Source: Apostichopus japonicus
Lineage: Eukaryota; Echinodermata; Holothuroidea; Aspidochirotida; Stichopodidae
Length of the DNA: 64,000 nucleotides
Assembly: GCF_037975245.1 (NCBI RefSeq)
Contig: NC_092576.1
Span: forward strand, 34,264,611-34,328,610
Direction: 5' to 3'
Shown: in pieces, positions 21,560-37,000 of the stretch
Layout of the letters: every line of letters starts with the position of its first letter
Position numbering within the stretch: position 1 is the first letter of the stretch
The notes under the pieces: generated by a model
What the model was told of the DNA's origin: nothing
Databases searched by the model: none
The model's input: only the letters and a program-made list of their open reading frames with translations
Program-made: the position numbers and the translations under genes

Positions 21560-23828
21560 CAGCTTACCACAACGTGTTACTATGTTTAATGCTGGCCTTC
21601 ATATTTAACCTATACAATAAACCATATTGGCGTAGTGTTTGCTAGTAGTTTAATCGTAAGGTTGACAGACTTTGAACCTCTGGCTTATTTATTGAACAGA
21701 TTCGGATTGTAAGATCACCAGTAGAGATATAACTTTAGACTCAATATATCAGATTTGCACGACTGATGAGTTCCAAACTTCGCTTCAAAAGGCGTCCCTT
21801 AAAAAAAGATTGATTGCACAATCTTGTGCGCTAACACTTTCAATGATACTAAACGGGACCGTCAGCACAATAACCATATATTACGTAAAAATATGTCAAA
21901 TTATGCTATTGTTTACTAATTGATATTAAAGCCAACTATGATTCAATTTCAATAGCAATTGCTACTACCAAAAAATGGCTAAATTTGCCACACTTGGTTA
22001 AAGATCCGGATACTGTAGGCAGTATTAAAAATGTGCTTAGACGCCAACTTAAGCCAATGAAAAGAGGACATGTTCGGAAAATCTGGACGTCTGGTAACCA
22101 TGTATATTGAGGAGTATTTTTATTTGTTGTCTCAGATAATACCATTTTAAGAGATCATTTAAGATGCTAACAGAATAAACCATTTTCCTTTAGTTAAAAA
22201 CAATGAAGTAAGTATTCAGAAATAATAACGTTAACCATACCCTTTTTTCGAAATTTAATAAACTGAAATCCGAAAGTGTCGAATAATTCTACTGCTTTAT
22301 TTAATTTTCTTTCTCATCGATCGCGAAAATGATATGCATATTTTACAATGTGTAAATATGTGATACGTCCTCTTACACCTTTGTTTTATATAAATGTCTA
22401 CATTTTAAATGTGTGAAATGTCAAACCGTGAGTTAGACTAGTGTAATTTGAACGCACATTTATCGTTATTGATCAGAACTCGAGAGGTTTACAAAAAAAG
22501 GCATACTGATCATGGATAATAAAAGTAATTCAGAAGCTCAAATATTTGAATGAGAAATGAGAAATCGTGACTGGTGTAATTTAAATGTTTAGTGCTCTCA
22601 ACTAGAGAGGTTTATCAAGAAAGGCACAATAGCATAACAAAGTTACAGTTAAACGATGTACAATATCAAGTTTATGTCAAATATTACATGCGCAACGTTT
22701 GATCATTTACTGTATGAGAGAATTCAGGTAGTTTTAATCCCATCTGAGTTGCTTTGACTTGTACACGAAGTATAAATTAAATTCGAAAAACATTATTAAG
22801 AGAGACTGATCAAACTTATTACATTGTCAAGTAGGGGTGATATTTCTGCTTTAAGGAATACGCCTGGACAATCCACCACTCCCCCAACCCACCAAAATAT
22901 ATGAAATATAAACAGATTTCATTTATTTTATTACAAAGTAGGCATAATATTGTTCTAAAACATTCCCTCCCGAGATGTAAATGCATAATATATTGTGAAC
23001 ATGGTGTACAGTCCTGTTTCATAATTTACCTTTTGTGAAAGTAAACAAACACTTTCATCATAATAACGTTATTATTCAGTGTAATAAATACTGTCAATCA
23101 TAAACATTGATTTTTCTTTAAAAAAAAAAACAATGATACGGAACATGATTTACTTCAATATTCCTTACTTGTCAAATCTATCAAATGGTAACATTAGAGT
23201 ACTTTCATATGAATTAGTACAGTATATTGCTTTAAATATTGAAGGTCAGCAGTTGAAGCTTTACAGTCTTCTTTCAAATAATTCAAACAAAACCACTCTA
23301 AAAATTAACCACTGGTCAATGGTAATTGTATATATATATGTTATAAATCATAACTGCAAATTCTAGGTACATGACGTCATGACGTATATGTATTTCTTCC
23401 AGATGTCTCATCATTTAAACTCAATATTGTTCAGATCGTAATATACAGTGCACTCAAGCATGTTTGTAGTCAAGTATCGTAGACATTTGGCTGTTTACAC
23501 TAATTTCAATACTAATTATTTGACAAAAATCATTTCAGTTCAATTCAAAATACTACGTGAATTTTACATATTAAGAGAATGCTGCCTAGTAAGTGACGTT
23601 AAAGTCTGCAGACAAATATGGTTCCATATTTATCGTTTAATTACCATTTGAAGTTTACACTGTGGAAGGAAAACAATATAATTTTATAGAATGGAAACAA
23701 CAAAATAATATAAGTTGTTAATACAAAAATGTTTAAATTTTGCAATAACTGAGCGTATCCAAGTCTCTCCACAGGTTGGCTATTTGCCTTGTGAGACTTA
23801 CTGATGGAAGAACACAATCCATATCAGA
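21560..23828. other. Intergenic region between gene B and the beta-lactamase-like gene
   Basis: AT-rich; short open frames only, none with recognisable domains or flanking splice sites. It should contain the gene B 3' UTR and the promoter of the beta-lactamase-like gene, but I cannot place either. Confidence 0.5.
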
Positions 23829-24576
23829 TTAATTTCCAGGCCAAAGTTTCCTTCGAATGATGCGAACCAGGACCAAGACAACCTCACCTGGACAGAAATA
23901 CAAGATGCTGTCTATATGTGATATACAAAAGAAGTGCAGCACTTTTAACTACAAGTTAACTTTTTAATGTTTAAATATTCTTTCAAAATAATCCCAAGCT
24001 TCCCATCGACAGTTGAGCGAATGGTCCAGAAACGTAGGGATGGAGGAGTTAGGGGGGGGGGAGGGGGGTAAACATTCAGCTGTGGAAGAATCAAGAAACT
24101 CCTACGGGTTGCAAAACCACCCGAACCCTTCAAGCTTACAATAAAATCAATAGTATGTATCAGCACAACTTTTCGTCAAGAGGTATTTACAGAATGATCT
24201 AAGTTAACACCTTCATTTCCCTGACAATACACCATTTGACATGAAACCTTGTATTTTTACCTGGGGCGGGGCGCCAGATCCTGTACATGAGAGTCATTTT
24301 ACTACCCTAGGAACACCGTTCCTTGTAAAATCCTTCATTCCCTAACTTTGTCGTGAAAAAAATCATGATCCTCCTTCCTCACACACACACATATACACCT
24401 TTACTGCGCAGGACATTGGAACAAGCTAAAAGTCAATGTTCACACATACCTGCTACAGCAAGGACGATACCAAGATCGAGTAATATGAGCAATGTGGATA
24501 GGGTTGCTTGATATTGAACGGGCACATGAACTGCTGCTACCAAGATATTGAGGAATATCGCAGTGAGCGAAAACAG
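23829..24576 (-). CDS. Gene B exons 23-24, last membrane segments and stop
   Basis: Exon 24576-24450 (127 nt) reads LFSLTAIFLNILVAAVHV and later LLILLDLGIVLAVA; exon 23887-23829 reads GEVVLVLVRIIRRKLWPGN-stop. Together they make two membrane spans and a short basic tail. The pair in copy D confirms both exons. Confidence 0.9.
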
Positions 24577-27500
24577 CTGTGAAAGACAAACATTTCATTA
24601 AATATTCATACTCGTCTCCGCTAAAATATTAAGTAACTACTCGTTAAAAATACTTCGGAAACGTATCATATTAAAAATTATTTTACTATTATAACTAGCT
24701 TGTATTTATTGTATGCGTCCAACGAATATTTCCAGAATAACTTTACGATAAGAATGCTTCTTCATAGCAACTAACAAGGCAGCGATGAACAATACGTATG
24801 TTCTGTTGTGATATGTTTTAAAATGAGCTAGAAAAAAAAAACATAATTGTGATGTATAATGTATTCTTAACAGTTGCAATTTACCTGAAGATGTTGTTCA
24901 AATCGACTTTTCATAGGAGAGAACTTCACATGAAGAGCCAAGAACAGAACCGATGTACCGATGGTGAATAGTTTCGTCAAAGCGTCTCCCCAACCAAGAA
25001 GTGTAATCAACATTGTCTGTCCAACCTTCCTGCAAAGCTCCAGAATCTCCCAGAACCAAAATTTATCCTTGTAGTTTTCACAAAGAAAATTCAGGCAGGA
25101 GGGAATGTTCTGACGATGTTTCTGACTGGTATAAATAAGGGGGGTTTCTTCGTTTAAATTTGAGCTGTTACTAAATCGGATATTAGCCTTTTCCGTGGAT
25201 GGCTTTCGACAATATTTTCGGAGGAGGATCAACAGCAAGAAAGGGAAGGCTATTACATACAGAGCGGTGGCAATATATGCTTCAGCTTGGTATTGAGCAA
25301 TGCTTCCACAATTAATATCATAGTCAGCTCGAAGTAGTGAAATCGTAATGTTGCCTTCTTGGTCTACACCATAGGTGTCGCACGAACCGGGATAGATCTC
25401 AAAAATAGCATCACAACTTGGTTGGTATGTTACAAAGAGGACAAGAAGTACGTAAGTATGTAACTTGGATCTAATATTCTTCAGTTTCGCAATAATTGCT
25501 GCACTTTCATCTTTACTAAAAAACTTAAAGTATATTTTGAAAACTAGATATATCACAGTGGAAACTACAATAACTGCTATTGGAAGAAGTACGGCAATTT
25601 TGAATCGAATGATTGGATCTAGTTTCAACCGGCTATTAAGGCACTGAGGTCGGAGAGTAATCTTTAATAAGTTGAGGGCGACATAAGAAAATATTTCTCC
25701 TACGTAGCGTAGTGGTCCAGCCCAACTTACAATGTGGATGCTCTCGTAAAGATCTCCAACCACCTGATAAAAACCGAGGAAAATTTTCATACGTGAAGAA
25801 AGTTTGTCCACGAACAATCTGCCGTCTGTTTCCCTCGCTTTAGTATTTTGCCAGATGACTAAGATGATAATCAAAAGGCACAACGAGATGGTTATTATAA
25901 TCTCAGATATAATAAACCATTTTGATTGACAGGGAAAACAATAATGCAAAACAGAGTAATATGCATTTTGACATTTACTGCAAAGCCATCCTGTGTAACC
26001 TTTCAGGCAATTGCCATTGATTCTAGTCGGTGTATAACTGTAGTTGTTTGCGCAGTTTTTTGATCTTGGACACCTGAAGGCTCTCGGCATTTTGAAGATA
26101 TACTTCGTCATTGATGGATCAAAACTATCATTAAGTGTAAGAACATTTGTAACGAAGCTAGAGTAGAGTGATAAGTTCATACCAGTAAAAGACCAATTCC
26201 AATAGTAACCGGGTAACAGACTCGTAAAATCATTAGAACAGTTAAAAGCTTCCTGTAAGCAATACCTACACCTTCCAAATCGATTGGTGCGAGTATAATT
26301 CTGTTTACAGAAACAAGCTCTGAAACCAGCATGTCTAGTACGATCTGTTCCTTCTGGACACGCTTTACAGTCCGATGCAGAGGAACCATTCCCTTGTAGG
26401 ACATAGTTACCACTGCTACAATTTTTACACGTCTCGCTTCCAATCTCGTCCTGATAAAATCCACCTGTTTGAGAAATCAAATACTGCCTTTTTTCAAAGG
26501 TGTGCTCCAGGTTAAAGCTACTTGGAAATTACTTAAATATTGCTTTTGAATTCAATCAATTAATTATATAATCATCACAATATCATACCGAACATCACCA
26601 CAATCATCTTTGTCATCATCATTGTTATCTCAATCAATCCTCCCTCGAAGCTGCTGTCAAAAATGACTCACCCCTTGGACAGGTCATGCATTCGCCGATA
26701 CCATTTCCATATCCACCAGGCTTGCAAGGACTACATGTAACATTTGTGGGATTTCTCAAGCACTGAAACCCTAGCTTTATGAATAATGGAGTTAGGACAC
26801 CCGTATCATGTGAAAATGTCACCTTTGGAACAAACTCGTTATAAATGCAGACTCTAAAAATTGAAGAAACAAGAATCATGGAATTTAATACGATTCAAAA
26901 ATGTCTGTCAAACTATACTGGTGTTCTTCATATATCGAAACAACATATAATAACATTTGATGTTACATTAACCTGAAACATCGCAAAGGCTATTGCTAAA
27001 CACATTTCGCACTTTCGATAATTTCATTAACCACTCACCCGTTTCCAATTCTCGTAAGACGTGGTAGCTTTTTTAAATTCGCACAATTCAGATACCTGTT
27101 CACATAATCAAATGATGAAAGTAATCATCAAACATAGTTCTGAAGAGCGTCTAGTAATACAGTTGTGCAAGTTTATCAAGATCGTTTAAACTGTACGTCA
27201 GTATCATCATTGTGACCTTGCGGTACTACAACATCATCAAAATACATTGTGATATATGACCAAGAAGTTTCAGTTACTATTATATCAATAATTATTAGCA
27301 CAACGGAAAAACGAAATAAAAGTCTTCAAATTACGTTCCTTCCGTGAGTTAACGTAGTTGAATGTATTTCGGGCCGTCGCTATACCCTGTGGGACGTGTC
27401 GTAGCAACACAGAGTCATGGTGCCCCAGATGATGTTAAAACCCGATTTTAAACATTTGCAACAGAGATCACTTCGTTGATTACTGCTTGGATAAAGGCAT

Positions 27501-27933
27501 ACTTATTATATTTTTGTTTGAACAATCTTGTAACTTTGATGTTTGATTAAAATATATTCAAAAGGTGGTAGGCCATGGCTGACGTTCTCTTGCTTCAATT
27601 ATAGTCAGAGGAGTGCAATTCTCTTTTGTGTAATATATTTTTTATGTATTAATAATACTTACATCGTTGCATTTCCAATACCACCAAGAGCTGTCTCGGA
27701 GATCTCTTCAATATCGTTATTGTAGATGTGACTGAAATATAACAACGTAATAATAGTAGAGAATATTAAAAAAATTAAAAAAAAACCATATACCGAGAAA
27801 CAAGAAGTACAAGAAAGCATAATTAGGAAGTGCGCAGCAACTAAATGGCCAGATCACAATGCTTTACTGCGACCCTCGTAAAATCATTGCAAGCGAACAT
27901 ATCAGTTGATATCATATCTCTCTGTTAAATGGA

Positions 27934-28003
<70 letters not shown>

Positions 28004-31000
28004 TAACAATATTAAGGAATTAAAGAAGAATGCGTTCAAAAAGTATTGATTTATTATTGATTACGTACATGGACTTAACAGTCCCTCCTCCAAAAGAGTC
28101 ATTTTTCAGATTCGTTAATCTGTTTTTAAATAGAAATCTGCCGTAGGAAGAAAATGATCGTCGATTGTTATTGGCAATTGAATGATGGAAAATAAATATC
28201 AACATCGATTGTTATCGATTATGAGGTATAATGTTGATAAAATTGCTGTATTAATTCGATCCTTACTTAGCCTAATGTATTTAGTATCATTGCTAAATAG
28301 ACAGCTAAAACAAAGTTATTATTAATTTTCTACAATTGAATATAATGGTAAACATTGAAAAGTTATTTTCTCTTTCATTATGTAACTTTCATTTTCGAAA
28401 TAATTGTCAAATATTGTCATGGAATATATTTTTTTCACCGAGCAGTTGAGCGTTATTAATGTTATGTTTAGGTATATATATGTTTAGGTAGCGTACCATC
28501 ACAAATAGTAAGGCACATTAACCACATGTTTTATTTCAATCCGCCAGCGGCGAGGTGAATATAGTTTCATAGTATATAAAACAAGACAATCTGGCTGAGA
28601 TATGAAAATGATGACAAAAGAAAGCAGAAACATTTTAGAACGTGATTTTGGAACAGAGTCAAGCGTTGTAATTAATACGCAGAAATTTTTTACTTGATCT
28701 GTTTTGAAGAGAACTGGTTAACTCTACGAAACCAGGAAACAACCCAATTCGTAAAAATAGTCGATGAATAGTCGATACTGACATACATTTTGAGTGAACC
28801 TTTAACAGTAAAATTGTGTGTGTGTGTTTGTGTGTTCTTAGCTACAACCATCACGTTTAGTTTTCAGTGCAAATGAACATTACTCAGATGTTTTCAAATC
28901 ATAAACAGCTGCCATATGGTATGGTTTATGTCCCTTTAAAGGCTGTAAGTCAGCAAGACATCGTGTATCCTAAACATTTATGAAATATTATTATTGTACT
29001 TACATAAACTGAACACCTGTGTTATAGAACGTATTTCTATCAATATTCCGAATAAAGTTGTTGTTAAGGAAGCTTTACAACGACAGGAAAAAGAAATAAT
29101 CAAATCAATATTCATGATAAAGTAAACGTAGTGTATTTTTGCTTTAGTTAACTTACCTCCGTAATTATGTCATATATTAATGACCTCAGTGCCTTGTATA
29201 ATTATATATCAAAACTTTTACTTGATAGTCAAATAATTGTTGAAATATCTTCTGAACTGCGAAAAATAGTTACCGAAGACTTTACTAATATCCGTTGTTT
29301 AGAACATTTCTTGTTTTACTTCCATTGCTTCAATGCCACTTAAATGAACCCGAACGTAACACAAATCTACGCAATTTCTGTATTTTAGTAAGTCCACAAT
29401 TGAATTGAAATTAAAATGCTTCTTAAAATTTTGCTTACATTTGATGCAGGGTCTTTAAACCTTCGAAGGTTGTGTTCTTAAGTTGCGTGAGGTTATTTCT
29501 CTGAAGAAGCAAATACTGTATGTTATGTTCCGCTCCAGTTGTTTTCCAAAGCCCGTCTGGAATCTCAGTTATCTGGTTATTTGATAGGTCTCTGATAAAG
29601 TATGAAAATGTATAGGATCAAAGCGATCAAAAGTGTTATTCCTTTCATATGTAGCTTGTCACGTTATATGCTGAAAAATTTATAATCATTTGTGAACCGT
29701 TAATCATTTGTGAACATTTTGTAACCTTTCTGTAACATCAGTGTAACAGATGTGTAACAAATTTTAACCGAGCTTTGGTTATATTTTCATGTTCACCTTT
29801 AAAGAACGTACATACGCGTTCACCACAAAACTGACTACCAATATCATATATAGGAAGAATATTTTATGGTTAATTGATTTGGGCAATCAGTCAATCTTTA
29901 TCCTAAAATACACTCATCTATAGAATATGGTAATTTCAACAGTTAGTATCTTGAATTGAAACTTCTTAATTGTTCAGTTCCTACGTCTTTTGCTTTGTTT
30001 TCTGGTTGCACCTGTTATGTCGATGAGCTACAAGATCCTACATACAAAATATAACTGAAGTTGTAACTTCCTTACAAGACATGATTGATCTTTAGATCGC
30101 TAAAAATATCTGCTGGTAACTCTGTTATTTGATTCCGAGCCAAAGAGCTGCAGAGTAAAACAAACAACAACAAATAATTCTACAAAGTTCAACAAATAGA
30201 CAAATACCATATGTATCTCTTGTAGAGGATAAAGAGTAATTATGGTAAATGGAAAATATACGTCAAGTAAAAGTAAGTATTTGAAAACTCTTGATGTCTT
30301 ATAAAGTAGAATACTCCCCGAAATGCAAAAAAAAAAAATTAAACTCAGCATAATTACTAAACACATATGGAACAGCCTCCATTCTAATCATCCCAACTTA
30401 AATATACAAACCCAAGTTTTTGAACCACCTCTCACCTACTCATACCAACCCAGATTTCGGAGTATACATTTAGAGCGCAATGTAGTATTTATGTATTTAT
30501 TTAGGCATCTCCTGAATGAAGGTAAATAAGGCTTTGTTTTTAGCAAATTTAGGAGCTTGTTCCACAGTGTTGTTGAATTAATTTTAATGTACTATGAGCG
30601 TTGCTGTATTAACTACTGGCCTGAACCCCTTTTGCTATCATCGTAAATGTCTAATAGTAAATGACTTGGCCTATAAACAGACTTTACAGTATTTCATTAA
30701 CGTTGGTTTTGCTTCGGCGTATTGAATAAAACCAATTGATTTAAATGGGCGTGTTTACTTCTTCAAAAGCTTTAACCATAGCAAAGCAGTTTGTTCTCAG
30801 CATAGTGAAAATACCACACCATAAAATACTTCACTCAGGTTTATAATAACCTCAGCCCTATAAGTCATTGTCCACCCACTGTTCAGTCGATCGCTCTATG
30901 ACCAAGGGCCTAGGACATTTGCGGCCCAAAAGGCCGCAATACCATCCTCCTCAAAGCCGATGTATAAATGCGTACAAATTTTGCTTCATAATGGTGGTTA

Positions 31001-34000
31001 TTTCCATTTACGTTGTGTCATTGTTCAGTACCGTACACACCCTTTTCAATAATGGCATTGGAAGGATATCAGGAGGCGAGAACACATCGTGTTATTGTTG
31101 ATAATGTCGAAAATGTGCAAATTGGCCGTTTCTGGCGTGGCCCATATAACTGCCAAACTCCCCTGTTAAAGAGGCTACAATATTATATTCTCCTTATTTT
31201 TTTTTAGAAATGACCATTTCATACAATATGTCGTAAGCTACTACTACAACTTATTGAGAACTGTACATAATAATTTGTGACACTTTGCTTATAAAAACAC
31301 ATAGATAAGATATAGTAAAGGTAACGTACTCACAAAAAATGCAGAGATTTTAACCCAGAGAACGATTCCTTGGTAAGTGTGTGAATTCTATTGGCGGAAA
31401 TACTTCTGTAAGAAAAAATTGAAAGGACCAACTTAAATGTGAGGAATAATAAAAAGCGAGTACCACAATGATACTGAATTAGGCAAAATCTTGGTTGAAG
31501 ATATAAGAAGTACTGCGCTTAGAAAATGTTAACTTTTTGTCCATGAAAGGTAAGCACAAGGGGTTTTTTTGGGGGGGGGGGGGTAGAGGGGGGCGTTTCA
31601 GTAATGAAGAGTGATACAAAAACTGAATATAGCTTGCATCTGATTCTCCTTGATAGCGGGATGGATATACCTGGTTTCGAGTAATAATAAAAGCAATACA
31701 CATTATTGGACAATAATGTGCCGGTATTCACTTTAATAGGCGTGATACGTACACAAATGATATATTTGGTGTAGCTCGGAAGAAACCTTGAGGAATCGAA
31801 GACAGCTGGTTTCCTACAGCGTGTCTAGACGTGAAACAATAGTGAAATTTAATTAATGTTAATGAGATTCTCCTCAAAATAAACATCACAACCAAGTATT
31901 TTCGTTCGAGCATGAATTGTTTGTGAAAGATGGATGTAACGTGGCGGGGTCCCTTTACTTCCATTGTCAGTTGGGAATAAAACCATTCATTTGGGATTTG
32001 TTTAAAGTCAGTCTGGATATACAGGTCAGTTCTCTATGCTAGGACAACCTTTGGCTAGAATATGAAGGTTGTGGCGATTCACCATTCCTTTAACTATACA
32101 AAACAGAAACCGAAAGTATTTATTAGAACAACCATTCTTTTAAATATCAAACTTATAAACATAGTTTACTGTTATAAAATGCTCCAGACTACTCCATTAA
32201 AGGTCTTACCATTCCTAACGTTCCCGTTTCATGCCACTATCTAAATCATTTAAGGAAATGCCCCCCCCCCCCACCCCGCTCGTATCATTGAAATCCTGTA
32301 CACTATACTCTTGTGCAGGTTACTATTAGATCAAATACTTACAAGCTGTATAGGTGAGTACAATTCATAATTAAGTTTTCGGGCAGGTACATTAACCTAT
32401 TAAACGACATATCTCTGTTGGGAAAGCAAACAACGTTGACTATTTATTGATAATCAATTTCAAGGAAGTGACAGAAACAATTCTATACCCCTTGTATAGG
32501 TTGATCTATTAATCCATTGCTTCAGAAGTTCAAGGTAAATAATCCTTAGGGTAAGGAAGAGTGTGAAACAATATTTGGTTGGATTTATAAAGAAGTCGCC
32601 TACCTTAACAGCTGTTTTGCTCCTACCGCATGACTTAAATTACACAGTTACAGCGTTGGCCATGTTGAATTTGTTGTATTTGTTGACTAAATACTATTAT
32701 GAGGTCACTAATCAGTCCAGTGAAGACTATTTGCAAAATATGTAACTTTGAACAAAATTAGTTGATCGATATATTGTAAAACAAGAATATGACCGTTTTG
32801 AATTCCGTTTGTCGTGCCTATTAATCAAATATACCATCACGTGACCACACAACGTGTATTTTATTTGAGAGCAGGTAGTTTCTTTCCGTCTCTGTATCTG
32901 GTAATGGTGCAATCATATTGCTAAGTAACTTATACTTAAGAAGTTGCGCTTTTAACCTGTTCACCTAGAATCAATAAGAAATATAAAACAAAAATCGAAA
33001 AGCGAGTGGCTCACTACAGTGTAGTAATCAACTTATAGTGTTTTAGTGTAAAATTTAACCTTAGATACTTACAGATGAAGCAAATTCGCATTTTTTTGAA
33101 AGATTCCTTTCGGAAGCGTGCTAATGTAGTTGTTAGAAATGTCTCTGTGGCACAAATCAAAACGATCCATAAAACAATAAAATGTTTTTAGCTTAAATTA
33201 TATCCAGACATTATTTTACTTAACAACAATCCTCAAACACACAATCACATTAAAATATTTAGTTTGTGAACGCTTTCATTTAATAAAGACAATTTCTATG
33301 CAGAAAAGGGAACCTATTAGTTGCAGAGACCACTCAGCAAAGAAGAATATGACTGGTATGTAAAATGAAAGACAAATACATTTCCAATGTACAAGTTTGA
33401 CATTCAGACTATAGGTAATGAAACATTATTCAATCGGTTTTCAATTTACCCCTGTTTGAATTGTAGAGCACGAAGTGAAACCACAAACTAAAACCCTTAA
33501 AGTAATTTAATTTTGTCCGTTCTTCATATTTCTTAACTGAACGTTTGGGTCAGAATATAAATACAAAATACTGAAAGTTACGTTATTGTTGTAAATCGTC
33601 CAACCAACCCCCGCCCCCCCCCATTATAAATGTGTAAACAACAAGAGAATTTTAGTAAATTTCTGAAATGTTGTCATTTTAAGAAGTTTACGTACAATTC
33701 GACCAACAGTTTGTTTGAAGAGAAAGTGTTAACATCAAAACTGCTAATTTGATTCCGAGAAACTTTCCTGAGTTAAGATAAAGAAAATAACAAGTATTAA
33801 CAAGTGTCGGTGTATTTGCAAATAATATTGCAACATTCAACGTATTACTATAAGCGTTATGTTAACTTTGAGTTTATTTCATATTAAATCCGTATTGTTA
33901 ACTTATGGCATTGATGATGACTATTTCATAATACGATCGACATTTCTGCTAACGTTAATGCATGCATTATTATAACTACAACTATAGGGCGTCGACTTTG

Positions 34001-37000
34001 GCTCAATTTGTAAAGCGGTTTCAAAATTGCAAGTTACTTACAGTGTCTCAACAGATGATAACGAGGAAAATATTTTGGGTGGTAGAGTGTGAATATAGTT
34101 TCTTGATAAAATACTGAAAAAAAAATGTGAGAAATAGGGATAGAAAGGGTTAAAAGGAACAATCGAGGTGCGAAATCAGAAATTTTTGTTATGTTAGTTG
34201 TAGTCTACATGATATACACTTCAAATATGGACAGTAGAAAAACACACAAAGTTAATGGTCTGTTTCTTAAGTAAACCATCGTGATACTTGCATAAAAGTC
34301 TGGATTTGTTTGAAGGTTTAATATTTAGTAACGTACATAGTAACAAGATGCTTCAGTTTCATGAAAATATTTTCAGAAAGCTCCTGTAGTTTGTTTCGCG
34401 ATAGAACTCTGTGAAACAAAGAAGAAGAATGAATAAATATGTTTTGAAAATCAATATTTCTAAGCATAAACCCAGGATATGTAATCATTCTACAGGTAGA
34501 CGCCAATATCAATCGAGGGGTGCATAGTTCCTTAAGGTTTTAAATACAAAGGGTGCACAAAAATGTGTAATGTGTTACATCTTACATTTCCTTCAGATTT
34601 AGTGTTTTAAGTAGTAGTTCATCTGGTAGATATTTTAGCTCGTTTCTGGACAATTTCCTGTACGGAAGATAAATAGTTAAATAAAAAACCTTACATTTCT
34701 GCATGTGAGGAATAATATTTATCGAACTGTATACGACATATGGAAGTTGCGTCACCCATGAAAGCGAAAATGCATTGACAACTTTGACAGAAATTATGTC
34801 GTAATACAGCATATCTGTTTTTGTATATACTTGATGCGTTGGTATTATCGAGATACTTCACGTGTAAACATATGTATCATAATTAGTGCTATTTGACTTT
34901 TTCGGTTAAGTCTATATGTTAAGCAACAGTTGAACGAACAGTGTTGCCAAGTTGGTTGTCTTCCAAAATATCTTCCCAGGCAGATGACTCAGTGTATTAT
35001 TCGTCATGTCTCTGTACGATATAGAAACAAATTACTGGTGAAATACCTCCAAAAAATTAACAAGAAACTAACACAAAAAATGCGTCTCAAGCTCGCAAAA
35101 CTAGGCGTCAGTATAATTAGATATGTATAGATATAACTATTGACAACTTTTTGTGAACAGTTTATTAGATTTGATATATAAATTCTGGTAAATGTAGGTA
35201 TAGATGACCATAAGAGCGTTTAACGTCCTCATAAATATCTTTTGAGAAATTGTCCATAACGGTTTCATTCTTTTATAATTTTTTTCTGCATAAATTAAAA
35301 AAAGTCAAGGTTAATTGGAAAAAAGTACCAAGAATCGAATCAATTTGTTCAATGTAAATTATCAACAATGTCAGCTGTAAAAAGGTTCGCAGAGTTATTT
35401 TAATCTTACTTGATCTAGTCTTATGACTTATAAATTGACGAGGTAAGGGATTTTAAACTGTCTCGTCTACTTACATTAATTTCATTTCTGTGTTGAAATT
35501 AAAGGCACCATCGGATATAGTCTCAATGATATTGCTCTGTAAAAATCTGCGAAGAAAATATGACTATCGGTATGACGTTCAGAGTAGGAGAAATGAATTA
35601 TTCGTGCTGTCATTTATGTTGGCATATATGAAAATCTAATCCATTTGATATGTGTAACTACTTACAGGTCTTTCAAATGCGATTGGTTAAGGAAAGGATC
35701 TCTTGGGATAAACTTCAAATTATTCACTGTAAAGTTTCTGGAATAAATAAAAATAGTAGCAACAATAAAGAAAAATAGGGACAAACTATAAGAAAATAGG
35801 CATAAATTTCACTGCGAAATACAATGAGGTCTAAGTAAGCGGTAATTGTTGTAAATAATGTATAACTATGTTGTGTTGTTTTATCATATTGTTTTATTTG
35901 TTCATGGTTGATATTCGTAATTAATTGTTCATGTGGAATCACTTTTGTACTCATCAATTTACTTTGCTGGTCTCTTGGCGGTCAAAACAATCTGTCGTTT
36001 CCAATAAGCGTTCGTGACCTTCTCTGGGTCGTTTGACAATAACTTTCCTCGCATGAAGTATGAAATGCCGTACGCACAATGTTCCTTCAAAACTTACATC
36101 TTAGTAACGTTTGACGGTATATTCGTCGGAAAGTTACCCAGGCTTCTATTGGAACAGTCCATTTCATAGAACTTGTTAGTTTCACGGCAAATACATTCCG
36201 CATCATCTCCACAGAGAATCGCTCCACGAACTATGAACATAATTATGACATGTTAAAGAAACAGGTTAAATGATACTAGACCATAGATGATAATGGCAAC
36301 GATAACGATTCAGATAATAATTATATTAATGATAATTATAATGATAAGGATAACAATAACTATCATAATAACTATATGTTATCATAATCTTACGAGATAG
36401 CTCTGAGGAAAACGTCTGAAAGAATGATGGATATATGTATATGTTCCCTTTTATTTGCTGACTGCCTGCGATCACATAATTCTAACCGGGTCATTCGTAT
36501 TTCGACATGGGTAATCATCAAATGTAATATTAAACTTTAATGATGCAACAATCTTAAAAGTTGGAACAACAGGGCATCCCACTAATAGATAATTATAACG
36601 AAAGAAAACTAATGTAATGAATATTTAATTAAAGTGATTGCTTCCTTTTTATCCTTATATTCATAGCCTGCACTTTTTGAGTATCACAAGTATCACACTT
36701 GACCCTTTATTAAAGATAGTTTAATACTCTCTCATCATAAAAATAAAATACCTTCATAGCTTTTGAGTATTTCGTTGTGATAAAGGAAAAAGAAAACAGC
36801 TATGATCAGCCTCGTGGAAGCTTCACTCTGGAACTGAAAGTAAGGTAACGAACGTAATATCAAAGCACTATTTGAAAATAATCTCATTTTCGACCAAATG
36901 ATGAAAAATAGAATAAAAGCTTTTAAAAGAAGCATTTTGTAGACACAGAAAACTTGAACAATTATAGCATGTGAAGAATTTCAATTCATATTACAGTAGA

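Noticed and set aside
30868-31207. Two overlapping open frames in a GC-richer patch
   Set aside because: No domain, splice context or element ends; kept only as a possible old insertion.
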